64,000 bases of DNA from Flavobacterium akiainvivens (lineage in GTDB: Bacteria > Bacteroidota > Bacteroidia > Flavobacteriales > Flavobacteriaceae): the NCBI RefSeq assembly GCF_001278115.1, contig NZ_LIYD01000005.1, forward strand, positions 3,251,717 through 3,315,716, read 5' to 3'. The notes beneath the pieces were generated by a model. That model was not told where the DNA came from. It saw nothing but the letters and a program-made list of their open reading frames with translations, and made no database searches. Positions 25,886 through 33,699 of this stretch are shown piece by piece. Each line of letters starts with the position of its first letter. Position 1 is the stretch's first letter. The position numbers were made by a program, and so were the translations under genes.

Positions 25886-26662
25886 ATGGCTTACGAAAAC
25901 ATTACGGCAACCGCCGAAGATAACATAGGGGTTATTACCATAAACCGCCCCACAAAACTTAATGCCTTAAACAGGGCTACTATTACCGAGCTTCACGATG
26001 CTATTAAGGCCTATGATGCCAATACATACGTTAAGGCCATAATTATTACCGGTACGGGCGAAAAGGCTTTTGTAGCCGGCGCCGATATTGCCGAATTTGC
26101 CAATTTTAGTGTTGAAGAAGGCGAAAAACTGGCCGCCCTGGGGCAAACCCTGCTGTTTGACCTGGTGCAAAACCTGGGCACGCCTGTTATTGCTGCCGTT
26201 AACGGTTTTGCCCTTGGCGGAGGCCTTGAGCTGGCTATGGCGTGCCATTTCCGTGTAGCGAGCGATAATGCAAAGATGGGCCTTCCGGAGGTGTCATTGG
26301 GTGTAATCCCGGGATACGGGGGCACACAGCGCCTGCCGCAGCTTATAGGCAAAGGCCGCGCATTTGAAATGATTATGACTGCCGGTATGGTAGGTGCCGA
26401 AGATGCTAAGGCATGGGGGCTTGTAAACCATGTGGTGCCACAGGCAGAGTTGCTGGACTTTACTAAAGGCATTGCCGCAAAAATTATAAAAAACAGCCCT
26501 GTTGCCATTAGCAAAGCCATTAAGGCCGTTAATGCAGGCTATACTATTGACGGCTATAACGAAGAGATAAGGGGCTTTGGCGAGGCATTTGGCACTGAAG
26601 ACTTTAAAGAGGGAACAACTGCTTTTCTTGAAAAGAGGAAGGCTGAGTTCCCGGGGAAATAA
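25886..26662 (+). CDS. Enoyl-CoA hydratase/isomerase family protein
   Basis: 258 residues, the standard crotonase length. Oxyanion-hole segments AFVAGADIAEF and GFALGGGLELAMACHFRVAS are present, and the catalytic glutamates of hydratases are at EL and in LPEVSLGVIPGYGGTQRLP. It probably hydrates short-chain enoyl-CoA in beta-oxidation or butyrate-type metabolism. Starts 11 bases after the kinase gene, so it may share its transcript. Confidence 0.95.
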   Translation: MAYENITATAEDNIGVITINRPTKLNALNRATITELHDAIKAYDANTYVKAIIITGTGEKAFVAGADIAEFANFSVEEGEKLAALGQTLLFDLVQNLGTPVIAAVNGFALGGGLELAMACHFRVASDNAKMGLPEVSLGVIPGYGGTQRLPQLIGKGRAFEMIMTAGMVGAEDAKAWGLVNHVVPQAELLDFTKGIAAKIIKNSPVAISKAIKAVNAGYTIDGYNEEIRGFGEAFGTEDFKEGTTAFLEKRKAEFPGK

Positions 26663-26668
26663 TTTTTT

Positions 26669-26792
26669 GTCATTCTGAGCGTAGCGCAGCGGAGTCGAAG
26701 AATCTTTTAAAGGCACGAGTGAAGCTATCCCCTCTTGAGAGGGGTAGGGGTGTGTTTTAAAGATTTCTCCGCTGCGCTGCGCTCGCAATGAC
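26669..26792. repeat. Nested palindromic repeat before HDAC gene
   Basis: Outer arms GTCATTCTGAGCGTAGCGCA (26669) and the reverse copy ending CGCAATGAC (26792) enclose a second repeat, CCCCTCTTGAGAGGGGTAGGGG, related to the one after hemE. One repeat appears to have inserted into another. It occupies nearly all of the 153-base gap. Confidence 0.75.
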
Positions 26793-26815
26793 AAACTGCA
26801 TCTTTATAGTAAACC

Positions 26816-27715
26816 ATGTTCCCCATAGCCTACCACCCCATATACAAACACCCATTGCCGGAGGGGCATCGTTTCCCTATGGTAAAATATGAGTTGCTGC
26901 CCCAGCAGCTGCTGTATGAAGGTACGGCTGTACAGGCCGATTTCTTCAGCCCCGGCATACCTGATTTGGCTCCTGTACTGGCGGTGCACGATAAAGGCTA
27001 TGTTGATGATTTACTCAACCTTACGCTTAACCCGCGTGCGGCACGGAAAACGGGTTTTCCGCTTTCGGCGGCATTGGTAGAGCGGGAGCTGCGCATTGCA
27101 CAGGGCACTATTACGGGTGCAGAAATGGCACTGCAAACGGGCATTGCCTTTAACATTGCAGGGGGTACACATCATGCCTACAGCACCCACGGCGAGGCTT
27201 TTTGCCTGCTGAACGACCAGGCTATTGCAGCACGCTACCTTTTAAACAACAACCTGGCCAAAAAGATACTTATTGTAGACCTTGATGTGCACCAGGGTAA
27301 CGGCACTGCCGAGATTTTTGCCAATGATAGCGGGGTGTTTACCTTTTCGGTACACGGGCAAACGAATTATCCGTTTAAGAAAGAAACGTCAAGCCTTGAT
27401 ATTGCCCTTAAAGATGGGACTGGCGATGCCGAATACCTTGCCATAATTGAGGAAACCCTCCCCAAACTGATTGATGCCGAAAAGCCTGATTTTATCTTTT
27501 ACCTGAGCGGGGTAGATATACTGGCTACCGATAAGCTGGGTAAACTGGGCTGCACCCTAAACGGTTGTAAACAGCGCGATGCCCTTGTGTTTAACCTGTG
27601 CCACAAGCTGGGCATACCGGTGCAGTGCAGCATGGGCGGCGGCTACAGCCCCGATATAAAAGTTATTATAGAGGCACACGCCAATACCTACAGGGTAGCG
27701 CGGGGCGTGTATTGA
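26816..27715 (+). CDS. Histone-deacetylase superfamily protein
   Basis: 299 residues. Metal-dependent amidohydrolase of the HDAC/AcuC/APAH superfamily. ALQTGIAFNIAGGTHHAYSTHGEAFCLLND holds the catalytic His pair, ILIVDLDVHQGNGTAEIF the zinc-binding Asp and His, and FYLSGVDIL the last Asp. Bacterial members deacetylate small amides or acetylated enzymes such as acetyl-CoA synthetase; the substrate here cannot be told. Confidence 0.93.
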   Translation: MFPIAYHPIYKHPLPEGHRFPMVKYELLPQQLLYEGTAVQADFFSPGIPDLAPVLAVHDKGYVDDLLNLTLNPRAARKTGFPLSAALVERELRIAQGTITGAEMALQTGIAFNIAGGTHHAYSTHGEAFCLLNDQAIAARYLLNNNLAKKILIVDLDVHQGNGTAEIFANDSGVFTFSVHGQTNYPFKKETSSLDIALKDGTGDAEYLAIIEETLPKLIDAEKPDFIFYLSGVDILATDKLGKLGCTLNGCKQRDALVFNLCHKLGIPVQCSMGGGYSPDIKVIIEAHANTYRVARGVY

Positions 27716-27826
27716 TTTTTAAGGAAATACTTCAAAAAGTAAGCACAAATTCTGTAGGGACAAATGAACGTGTTTCCCGCTATATTGAGCATCCACAGCG
27801 TTTTTGCCTGACCCAAAATAGCGCAG

Positions 27827-27865
27827 GTTTGAGCGAAGTTTAATCTAATTCCTGGCTTCTAATTT
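27827..27865. repeat. 39-base dispersed repeat, copy 1
   Basis: GTTTGAGCGAAGTTTAATCT and the following TAATTTCT-type units match 29290-29328 with about 6 differences. It covers the 3' end of the DoxX gene. Confidence 0.65.
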
Positions 27866-28276
27866 TCTTTCCCCTTTCAAACAGCACATAATCCAGGCTC
27901 CACCTGCCGGGGCCGGCAAAAAAGAACAGCAAAAATAGCAGGGTAAAGCAGGCGCACATACCCCCGTTGAAGAAATTGCCGCCCGAGGTAAACCAGATAA
28001 TAACCATCATGGTAAGGATAAGCGGCCACACGATAAGCCTGGTAAACAGCCCCAGGATTAAAAAGATACCCCGGCCAGTTCGGCTACCTTGGCCAGGTAA
28101 GCGCTTAGTTTTGGTGCAGGAAAGTGCTGTTCTGTAAGAAAACGGGCATAATCTGCCATGAGGGGCTGGTTAAACATTTCCCACCCGAATTTAATGATAA
28201 GGATTCCGGTAAAAACACGCATAATGGCAATGCCCTCTGCCCAGGCCGGTTTTGCAGTAAAGATTTTTGAATTCAT
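27840..28276 (-). pseudogene. DoxX-family membrane protein, broken by one-base deletion
   Basis: Two minus-strand frames join into one DoxX protein of about 145 residues: MRVFTGILIIKFGWEMF from ATG 28276 runs to ...AKVAELAG, then at the C-run 28069-28072 (GGGG on the coding strand) the frame shifts; with five G it would continue GIFLILGLFTRLIVWPLILTMMVIIWFTSG ... to the stop at 27840. As given, translation ends VSF at 28058. Either a true pseudogene, a phase-variable homopolymer or a sequencing slip. DoxX proteins are four-helix inner-membrane proteins of quinone/thiol metabolism. Confidence 0.85.
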
Positions 28277-28333
28277 AAACAGTGAATGTATTTGGTTATT
28301 GCCGCAAAACTAAAAGCACCTGGTAATAAGGCA

Positions 28334-28404
28334 GGTAAAAGCCTGTAAAACGATTGTAAACAAATGTAAAATCTGCAAAAGGGCACTTGTAAAAACGTGT
28401 AAAA
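28334..28404. promoter_or_regulatory. Seven helically phased TGTAAAA repeats
   Basis: TGTAAAA or one-mismatch copies begin at 28334, 28344, 28355, 28365, 28374, 28388 and 28398, with spacings of 10, 11, 10, 9, 14 and 10 bases. They end 15 bases before the winged-helix regulator gene and lie between it and the divergent DoxX gene. Direct repeats at one helical turn are the normal binding layout of OmpR/PhoB-type winged helices. Confidence 0.7.
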
Positions 28405-28418
28405 TTGTACTTTTAGGC

Positions 28419-29243
28419 ATGGTTAAATACATCTATATAATCCTCGCCTGTGCGGTGGTATCGCTCAGTGCTTTTGTGGCGGCGGGCCATACTGCACCCC
28501 CTAAAGAACAGGCGGTTGCCCTGCGCACCATAGGCCATGAACTGCTGCTAACGGGTGGCGACACTACATCGCGCATCCTCCCCATAAAAGAAACGGCTCC
28601 CGGAGCGTTTGAAATACATTTTGAAAAGCCCATTGCCCTTAACCCCGATGCCCTGGCCGATATTGTTGCAAAACAGGAAAAAGCCGGGCTGCTGCCAAGC
28701 GGATATGTGGTAGAAGTACACGGCTGTGCCGATGGTGCCGTGCAGTATGCCTATGCCATACCCATAGAAAAAGGCGAAACCCTGCCCTGCCTGGGCCGCC
28801 CGCTGCCCAAAAGCTGTTATTACATTAGTATCTCTTTAAAACAGGACACCCAGCTGGCATGGCTTTCGGCGGGGGTACTGCCGCTGTTTTTGTTTTTAGG
28901 CCTGCGGTTTTACAAAAAGAAACCGGTTGGCTCCCCCACTGAAGCAGAATGCTTAACCATAGGCACCGCAGTATTTTACCCGCAGCTGCAAAAACTCAGG
29001 GTGCAGGGCAACAGTATATCCCTTACGGGAAAGGAGGCACGCGTACTGCATATTTTTGCCCAGGCTATAAATGAGGAAATTCCGAGGGAACGCCTGCAAA
29101 AAGAAGTGTGGGAAGACGAAGGCGTTATTGTAGGCCGCAGCCTTGATATGTTTATCTCCAAGCTTCGCAAAAAGCTACAGCCCGAACCCGGTGTACAGCT
29201 TGTAAGCATACACGGGCGGGGGTACAAACTGGTGGTTGAATGA
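28419..29243 (+). CDS. Membrane-tethered winged-helix regulator (ToxR-like topology)
   Basis: 274 residues. N-terminal signal-anchor (about 4-22), a periplasmic domain of about 120 residues with two cysteines (VHGCADG, LPCLGR, KSCYY: three in all), a membrane segment at about 147-166 (AWLSAGVLPLFLFLGLRF), and a cytoplasmic OmpR/PhoB-type DNA-binding domain at about 190-274 (LTGKEARVLHIFAQAINEEIPRERLQKEVWEDEGVIVGRSLDMFISKLRKKL ... IHGRGYKL). No receiver domain. It should sense a periplasmic signal and bind DNA at the membrane. Divergent from DoxX with phased repeats between, so it likely controls both. Confidence 0.9.
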   Translation: MVKYIYIILACAVVSLSAFVAAGHTAPPKEQAVALRTIGHELLLTGGDTTSRILPIKETAPGAFEIHFEKPIALNPDALADIVAKQEKAGLLPSGYVVEVHGCADGAVQYAYAIPIEKGETLPCLGRPLPKSCYYISISLKQDTQLAWLSAGVLPLFLFLGLRFYKKKPVGSPTEAECLTIGTAVFYPQLQKLRVQGNSISLTGKEARVLHIFAQAINEEIPRERLQKEVWEDEGVIVGRSLDMFISKLRKKLQPEPGVQLVSIHGRGYKLVVE

Positions 29244-29289
29244 CAGGTTGAACCTGCCCCTATTAAGCGTTTTCTACAAGTGGCGAATG

Positions 29290-29328
29290 GTTTGAGTGAA
29301 GCTCAATCTAATTTCTAACTTCTAATTT
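29290..29328. repeat. 39-base dispersed repeat, copy 2
   Basis: Matches 27827-27865 (GTTTGAGTGAAGCTCAATCT and on). With copy 1 it brackets the DoxX/winged-helix pair; here it lies between the 3' ends of the winged-helix and CAT-like genes. Confidence 0.65.
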
Positions 29329-29335
29329 CTGACTT

Positions 29336-29968
29336 TTATTCCCCGTCCATTTCCCGTTGCAGGGCTTCATAAAACAGGCCGGTGTGGTAGCCGTCCATAA
29401 GGCCGTGGTGCACGTGTAATGATACGGGCATGGTGCGTTTACCTGCTTCATTTACCGTCATTTTACCTATCGAAACCTTGGGGCAACTATCCGGAAACGT
29501 AAAGCTGCGGGCGTGCGACAGCGATGTAAAATCAATCCACGGTATGGCCGAAAAGTGGATGATATTATCCATATCAAATGTACGGGTTATAAGCCCCGGG
29601 GTGTTTTGCACGCGGGCAATCTCTGCCTGTGCGCCGGCAACAAAAGTGTGTAAATCAGGGTAGTATTCCATGAACGAAAAGCCAAAGGTGGTATCGTCCC
29701 GCATTACGGTGCTGGATACGTCTACCTGCTCATGCAGCCATACCTCGCCGTCTTTTATGCGGTAGCAAAACGCCTCTATACCGTTAACGGCGGCAAGGGT
29801 TTTGTGCAGGTAGTATAACGAAAACGGCACACCGGCCTCTTTGGCAGCGGCATAGCCTTTTGTGCAGTCTATAGTGGCTACAAGGCCAAAGAACGGTTCT
29901 TCAAAACGGCTGAAAAACTCAAAATGTTCCTTTCGGGGCCAGGTGGTAAGGTCTAACTTAACGGGCAT
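29336..29968 (-). CDS. Chloramphenicol acetyltransferase-like protein
   Basis: 210 residues, the size of a class A CAT. Motifs: catalytic HHGLMDGYHTGLF near the C-terminus (His of HHxxxDG), FSAIPWIDFTSLSHAR, and the N-terminal WPRKEHFEFF. It may acetylate chloramphenicol or another hydroxyl substrate; chromosomal CAT-like proteins of Bacteroidota are common and resistance cannot be inferred from sequence alone. Confidence 0.9.
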   Translation of the reverse strand: MPVKLDLTTWPRKEHFEFFSRFEEPFFGLVATIDCTKGYAAAKEAGVPFSLYYLHKTLAAVNGIEAFCYRIKDGEVWLHEQVDVSSTVMRDDTTFGFSFMEYYPDLHTFVAGAQAEIARVQNTPGLITRTFDMDNIIHFSAIPWIDFTSLSHARSFTFPDSCPKVSIGKMTVNEAGKRTMPVSLHVHHGLMDGYHTGLFYEALQREMDGE

Positions 29969-29991
29969 TGTTTTGATTTTTGATTGACGGA

Positions 29992-29999
29992 CAAAGATA
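29992..29999 (-). promoter_or_regulatory. -7 box of CAT-like gene
   Basis: TATCTTTG on the minus strand, 23 bases before the ATG at 29968. Confidence 0.55.
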
Positions 30000-30050
30000 C
30001 TCCATTAAGTCAAATGTCGAAAGTCTTAAAGTCGAAAGAGTAGAGGCCGA

Positions 30051-30368
30051 CTACATGAGCGAGAAGATCTTCCAAATAAGCAGCACGGCGCACACCAGCC
30101 CCATTACTGATGCCGCTACCCTTAACCCACGGTTGCTGTTGCGCAGGTTGAGAAAGATAAAGCCGCTTGCCGTGAGCAGTAATATGCTAAAGGCCGTAAG
30201 CCACCGCGCGTTGCGCAGCGACTCAGGGTAGTTATACAAATACTGGGCACGGGCATATTCAAAATCATCAGGGCTGTTACCGGCAGCCACAAACCACAGG
30301 TAAAGGTCGGCCAATACGGCTATGAGTATAATGATGGCAATGCCAAAGAGGAAGTGTTGTTTTTTCAT
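30051..30368 (-). CDS. Small membrane protein, unknown
   Basis: 105 residues from ATG 30368. Three hydrophobic segments (about 6-27, 57-74, 81-103) separated by a polar loop (GNSPDDFEYARAQYLYNYPESLRNARW). No family recognised. Lies downstream of metG but behind its terminator. Confidence 0.7.
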   Translation of the reverse strand: MKKQHFLFGIAIIILIAVLADLYLWFVAAGNSPDDFEYARAQYLYNYPESLRNARWLTAFSILLLTASGFIFLNLRNSNRGLRVAASVMGLVCAVLLIWKIFSLM

Positions 30369-30386
30369 TAGGTTAAAGATAAACAA

Positions 30387-30412
30387 AAAATGAGGCCTTC
30401 AAGCCTCATTTT
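30387..30412 (-). terminator. metG terminator
   Basis: AAAATGAGGC / GCCTCATTTT hairpin, followed by a T run on the minus strand, 24 bases after the metG stop. Confidence 0.85.
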
Positions 30413-30436
30413 TATAGTGTTCTATGTGTCAGATTA

Positions 30437-32572
30437 TTAACTTATAACCTCACCATTCCCAACACCCTCAACATCAGGATTTAGGAATACCAGCTTGCCA
30501 TCAGGCTGCTGTGTCATGAGTATCATGCCCTGGCTCTCAACGCCGCGCAGGTTGCGGGGCGCAAGGTTAACCAGTACCGTAACACGCTTACCTACAACCT
30601 CTTGTGGGGTAAAGCTCTCAGCAATACCGCTTACTATGGTGCGCACATCTATGCCTGTATCTACCTTAAGCACAAGCAGTTTGTTGGCTTTTGGCATCTT
30701 TTCAGCCTCTATAATAGTACCGGTACGGATGTCCATTTTGGCAAAATCATCATACTGAATCAGGTCCTTTTGTGGCGTAACTACCTTATTTTCAGCCTTG
30801 TTTGCTGTTTTTGTAGCCTCCAGCTTGTCGACCTGTTTTTGTATGGTTTCATCTTCAATCTTGGCAAACAGCAGCTCGGCCTGGCCTATAACATGGCCGG
30901 GAACCAACAGGTTTTGCGTAACGGCAATATCGTTCCAGCCCAGTGTTTGCGGGGTACGGGCAGCATCGTTAAAGCTAAGTGTTTCATCTACAACACCCAT
31001 TGCAATAACGGCTTCCGGCCTTGGGTCAAGCTTCAGGATGTCTTTAAGTTTGGCGGCGGTAAACGGCAGGAATGGCTCGCTCAATACGGCAAGAGATGTT
31101 GCAATTTGCAGAGCCACAAACATTTGCGTTTTTACACGCTCCGGGTTTTCTTTAATCATCTTCCACGGCTCCTCGTCGGCTAAGTACTTGTTACCCAAAC
31201 GGGCAAGGTTCATAAGCTCTACCAGAGCCTCACGGAAACGGTAGCGTTCTATACTGCTGGCAATCACGGCCGGGTAGGCGCGCATTTCAGTCAGCGTGGC
31301 GTTATCAACATCTGTAAAGTCATTGGGCACAGGCACTTCGCCGTTGTAGTATTTGTTGGTAAGCACCACCACACGGTTAATGAAGTTACCAAAAATGGCC
31401 ACTAACTCATTATTATTGCGTGCCTGGAAATCTTTCCAGGTAAAATCGTTATCCTTAGTTTCTGGCGCTGTGGCCGTTAGCGAATAGCGCAGTACATCCT
31501 GCTGCCCCGGGAAATCTTCCAGGTATTCGTTAAGCCAAACCGCCCAGTTTTTAGAGGTTGAAAGTTTATTGCCCTCAAGGTTAAGGAACTCATTTGCAGG
31601 CACATTGTCCGGCATAATGTAGCTGCCCTCCGCCTTTAGCATGGCCGGGAATATCACGCAGTGAAACACAATATTGTCCTTGCCAATGAAGTGCAACAGC
31701 TTGGTATCGTCGCTTTTCCAGTAGGGTTCCCAATCTTTACCTTCGCGCTCAGCCCATTCCTTAGTGCTTGATATATAACCAATTGGCGCGTCAAACCACA
31801 CATATAGCACCTTGCCTTCGGCGCCTTCAACCGGTACGGGAATACCCCAATCCAAGTCGCGCGTAACGGCGCGTGGCTTCAGGCCGTCTTCCAGCCAAGA
31901 TTTTACCTGACCGTAAACATTTGGTTTCCAGTCGTTTTTGTGGCCTTCTAAAATCCATTCACGCAGGAATGCATCATACTGGTCAAGCGGAAGGAACCAG
32001 TGTTTTGTGCTCTTAAGTGTTGGCGTTGTGCCGGTTATGGTACTTTTTGGATTAATTAGGTCGGTTGCGTTAAGCGATGTGCCGCAGTTTTCGCACTGGT
32101 CGCCATAAGCACTTTCGTTGCCACACTTGGGGCAAGTGCCTGTAACAAAGCGATCTGCAAGAAACTGTTCAGCCTTTTCGTCATACAGCTGCTCGGTAAC
32201 TTCCTCTATAAACTTGCCGTCGTTATACAGTTTTTTGAAGAATTCCGACGCCGTATCGTGGTGTATTTTAGCCGATGTACGCGAATAATTATCAAACGAA
32301 ATACCAAAGTCCTGAAAGCTTGACTTAATGATACTGTGGTACTTATCTATAACCTGCTGGGGGGTAATGCCCTCTTTTTTGGCTTTCATAGATATGGCTA
32401 CGCCGTGCTCATCGCTGCCGCAGATAAAGGCTACATCGCGCCCCTGAAGCCTCAGGTAGCGGCTGTAAATATCGGCAGGAACGTAAACCCCGGCCAGGTG
32501 GCCTATGTGTATGGGGCCGTTAGTATAAGGCAATGCTGCGGTAACGGTATAGCGTTTCGGGTCTTGTAACAT
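30437..32572 (-). CDS. metG: Methionyl-tRNA synthetase
   Basis: 711 residues. Class I synthetase: [14 protein letters not shown] (HIGH) at about 20, zinc knuckle CPKCG ... CENCG at about 146-163, and [11 protein letters not shown] (the KMSKS loop) near 337, the anticodon helices, then a C-terminal EMAP/Arc1p-like tRNA-binding domain from about 605 ([12 protein letters not shown] ... [11 protein letters not shown]). Long form with dimerising tail. No riboswitch or T-box is visible upstream. Confidence 0.97.
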   Translation of the reverse strand: MLQDPKRYTVTAALPYTNGPIHIGHLAGVYVPADIYSRYLRLQGRDVAFICGSDEHGVAISMKAKKEGITPQQVIDKYHSIIKSSFQDFGISFDNYSRTSAKIHHDTASEFFKKLYNDGKFIEEVTEQLYDEKAEQFLADRFVTGTCPKCGNESAYGDQCENCGTSLNATDLINPKSTITGTTPTLKSTKHWFLPLDQYDAFLREWILEGHKNDWKPNVYGQVKSWLEDGLKPRAVTRDLDWGIPVPVEGAEGKVLYVWFDAPIGYISSTKEWAEREGKDWEPYWKSDDTKLLHFIGKDNIVFHCVIFPAMLKAEGSYIMPDNVPANEFLNLEGNKLSTSKNWAVWLNEYLEDFPGQQDVLRYSLTATAPETKDNDFTWKDFQARNNNELVAIFGNFINRVVVLTNKYYNGEVPVPNDFTDVDNATLTEMRAYPAVIASSIERYRFREALVELMNLARLGNKYLADEEPWKMIKENPERVKTQMFVALQIATSLAVLSEPFLPFTAAKLKDILKLDPRPEAVIAMGVVDETLSFNDAARTPQTLGWNDIAVTQNLLVPGHVIGQAELLFAKIEDETIQKQVDKLEATKTANKAENKVVTPQKDLIQYDDFAKMDIRTGTIIEAEKMPKANKLLVLKVDTGIDVRTIVSGIAESFTPQEVVGKRVTVLVNLAPRNLRGVESQGMILMTQQPDGKLVFLNPDVEGVGNGEVIS

Positions 32573-32595
32573 TCTTCTTTGAGATTTTAAGAGCC

Positions 32596-32603
32596 CAAAG
32601 TTA
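32596..32603 (-). promoter_or_regulatory. -7 box of metG
   Basis: TAACTTTG on the minus strand, 23 bases before ATG 32572. Confidence 0.55.
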
Positions 32604-32740
32604 CGAAAATTTCGGGAAGGTACTGAGGTACTAAGTTTCTTAGGTTCTGAGGGGTTTTAATTTTTCACTTTCTGCTAAAAAGTGTCTTTTTTGAGGGTAC
32701 TTTTGATAGTCTTTTGGCTGTTTCCACCTCAAAAAGTGCC

Positions 32741-32986
32741 TAATATTTCACAATTGGAGTTTGGATTCGCTTAAAAAAGCACTTTTTTGGGTGTTTTTTA
32801 CCGTTTTTTGCCATTTTTTGCCATTCCGGTCTTGCACCCCCTCTACGGTGTGAAATATTACTTTTTGGTAATTTGAAAATTGGGCCATTTGGTAATTCGT
32901 TTTTGTTTGATAGTTCACTTTTGGATTATGACTTTTTGAACTACCAAAAAACCGGGATTTTACTTACCCTATGGAGTGAAATATTA
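32741..32986. repeat. TAATATTTCAC / GTGAAATATTA repeats in the metG-relE gap
   Basis: The 411-base AT-rich gap 32573-32983 holds no gene. TAATATTTCAC lies at 32741-32751, and its complement GTGAAATATTA at 32850-32860 and 32976-32986; the last two are preceded by related CCCTcTACGG and CCCTATGGA. Between them are T-rich runs with repeated CTTTTT, TTGCCATTTTTTGCCATT and AAAAAGTG. The third copy abuts the toxin stop codon. Possibly a decayed mobile element or a binding array. Confidence 0.6.
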
Positions 32987-33295
32987 AAATGGCGATAATG
33001 CTTTTAAAAGCTTACCAGGATTTTGGCGGTTATCCCAAAAACCGGTAATAAAAATTTTGGTGTTTTCTATCCTGTAAAAAATGCTGTAGTGTCCTAATGA
33101 TAATACCCTTGTATTTTGATAAACTGTGATTTTACCTATCTCGGGATTTTGTTTCAGAATTTTAGTACGTTCATTAATTTTCGCATACAATTTTCTTGAA
33201 TAGGCGTAACTCTGGTTGCGTTCGTTCCAATATTCAAAAACAAGGTTACGTTGCCTTATGGCAGTTTGGGTCCAGGCAATGGTTATTGTAGCCAT
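32984..33295 (-). CDS. RelE/ParE-family toxin
   Basis: 103 residues. ParE/RelE superfamily: IAWTQTAIRQRNLVFEYWNERNQSYAYSRKL and the C-terminal strand pair VLSLGHYSIFYRIENTKIFITGFWDNRQNPGKL. RelE members cleave mRNA on the ribosome, ParE members poison gyrase; the sequence does not decide. It is preceded by and overlaps (13 bases) the antitoxin gene. AT-rich relative to neighbours. Confidence 0.9.
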   Translation of the reverse strand: MATITIAWTQTAIRQRNLVFEYWNERNQSYAYSRKLYAKINERTKILKQNPEIGKITVYQNTRVLSLGHYSIFYRIENTKIFITGFWDNRQNPGKLLKALSPF

Positions 33296-33516
33296 TCAGG
33301 GTCAGATGCCTTTAAATCTTCTTCAGATATTACCCTGCCATTAACAATATCGTCATCGCTCATGGCAAGCATTTCAATTTGTTCAGATGAAAGCCCAACA
33401 GTTTCTTCTGAGGCTGAAGTTTCAAAAATGGTACTGATTGCCTGTAGCAAGCGCTCGTTTTGCGTGGCCAGTATCCTGTCAATCAAACTGTTTTTAATAT
33501 TTTCTAAAGCGGTCAT
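33283..33516 (-). CDS. Antitoxin of the RelE/ParE pair
   Basis: 77 residues from ATG 33516 (a longer frame from 33612 crosses a repeat and is unlikely). Acidic, with SSEQIEMLAMSDDDIVNGRVISEEDLKASDPEWL, a tail like those of Bacteroidota antitoxins paired with ParE-like toxins. The N-terminal helix (MTALENIKNSLIDRILATQN) likely dimerises. It overlaps the toxin start, the standard antitoxin-first order. Confidence 0.85.
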   Translation of the reverse strand: MTALENIKNSLIDRILATQNERLLQAISTIFETSASEETVGLSSEQIEMLAMSDDDIVNGRVISEEDLKASDPEWLQ

Positions 33517-33699
33517 GGCATCATTGTTTGATAAGTATAACGAAGTTACATAAATTTTATTTAGTTGTAACCATTGTCCCTGTAAACTGCGACTGCGACT
33601 TACCCGAGGCAAAAGCCGAACTGAGCGAAGCTAAAACTTTACCTCCCTTTCCAACCCTCCACACCCCCGCCTGCATCTTTCCCTAAAAATACCACCATT

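Noticed and set aside
29336..29968. Call of a true chloramphenicol resistance gene
   Set aside because: CAT motif is present, but chromosomal CAT-like enzymes often have other substrates and there is no mobile context.
30795..31244. Plus-strand frames opposite metG
   Set aside because: Shadows of metG with no independent support.
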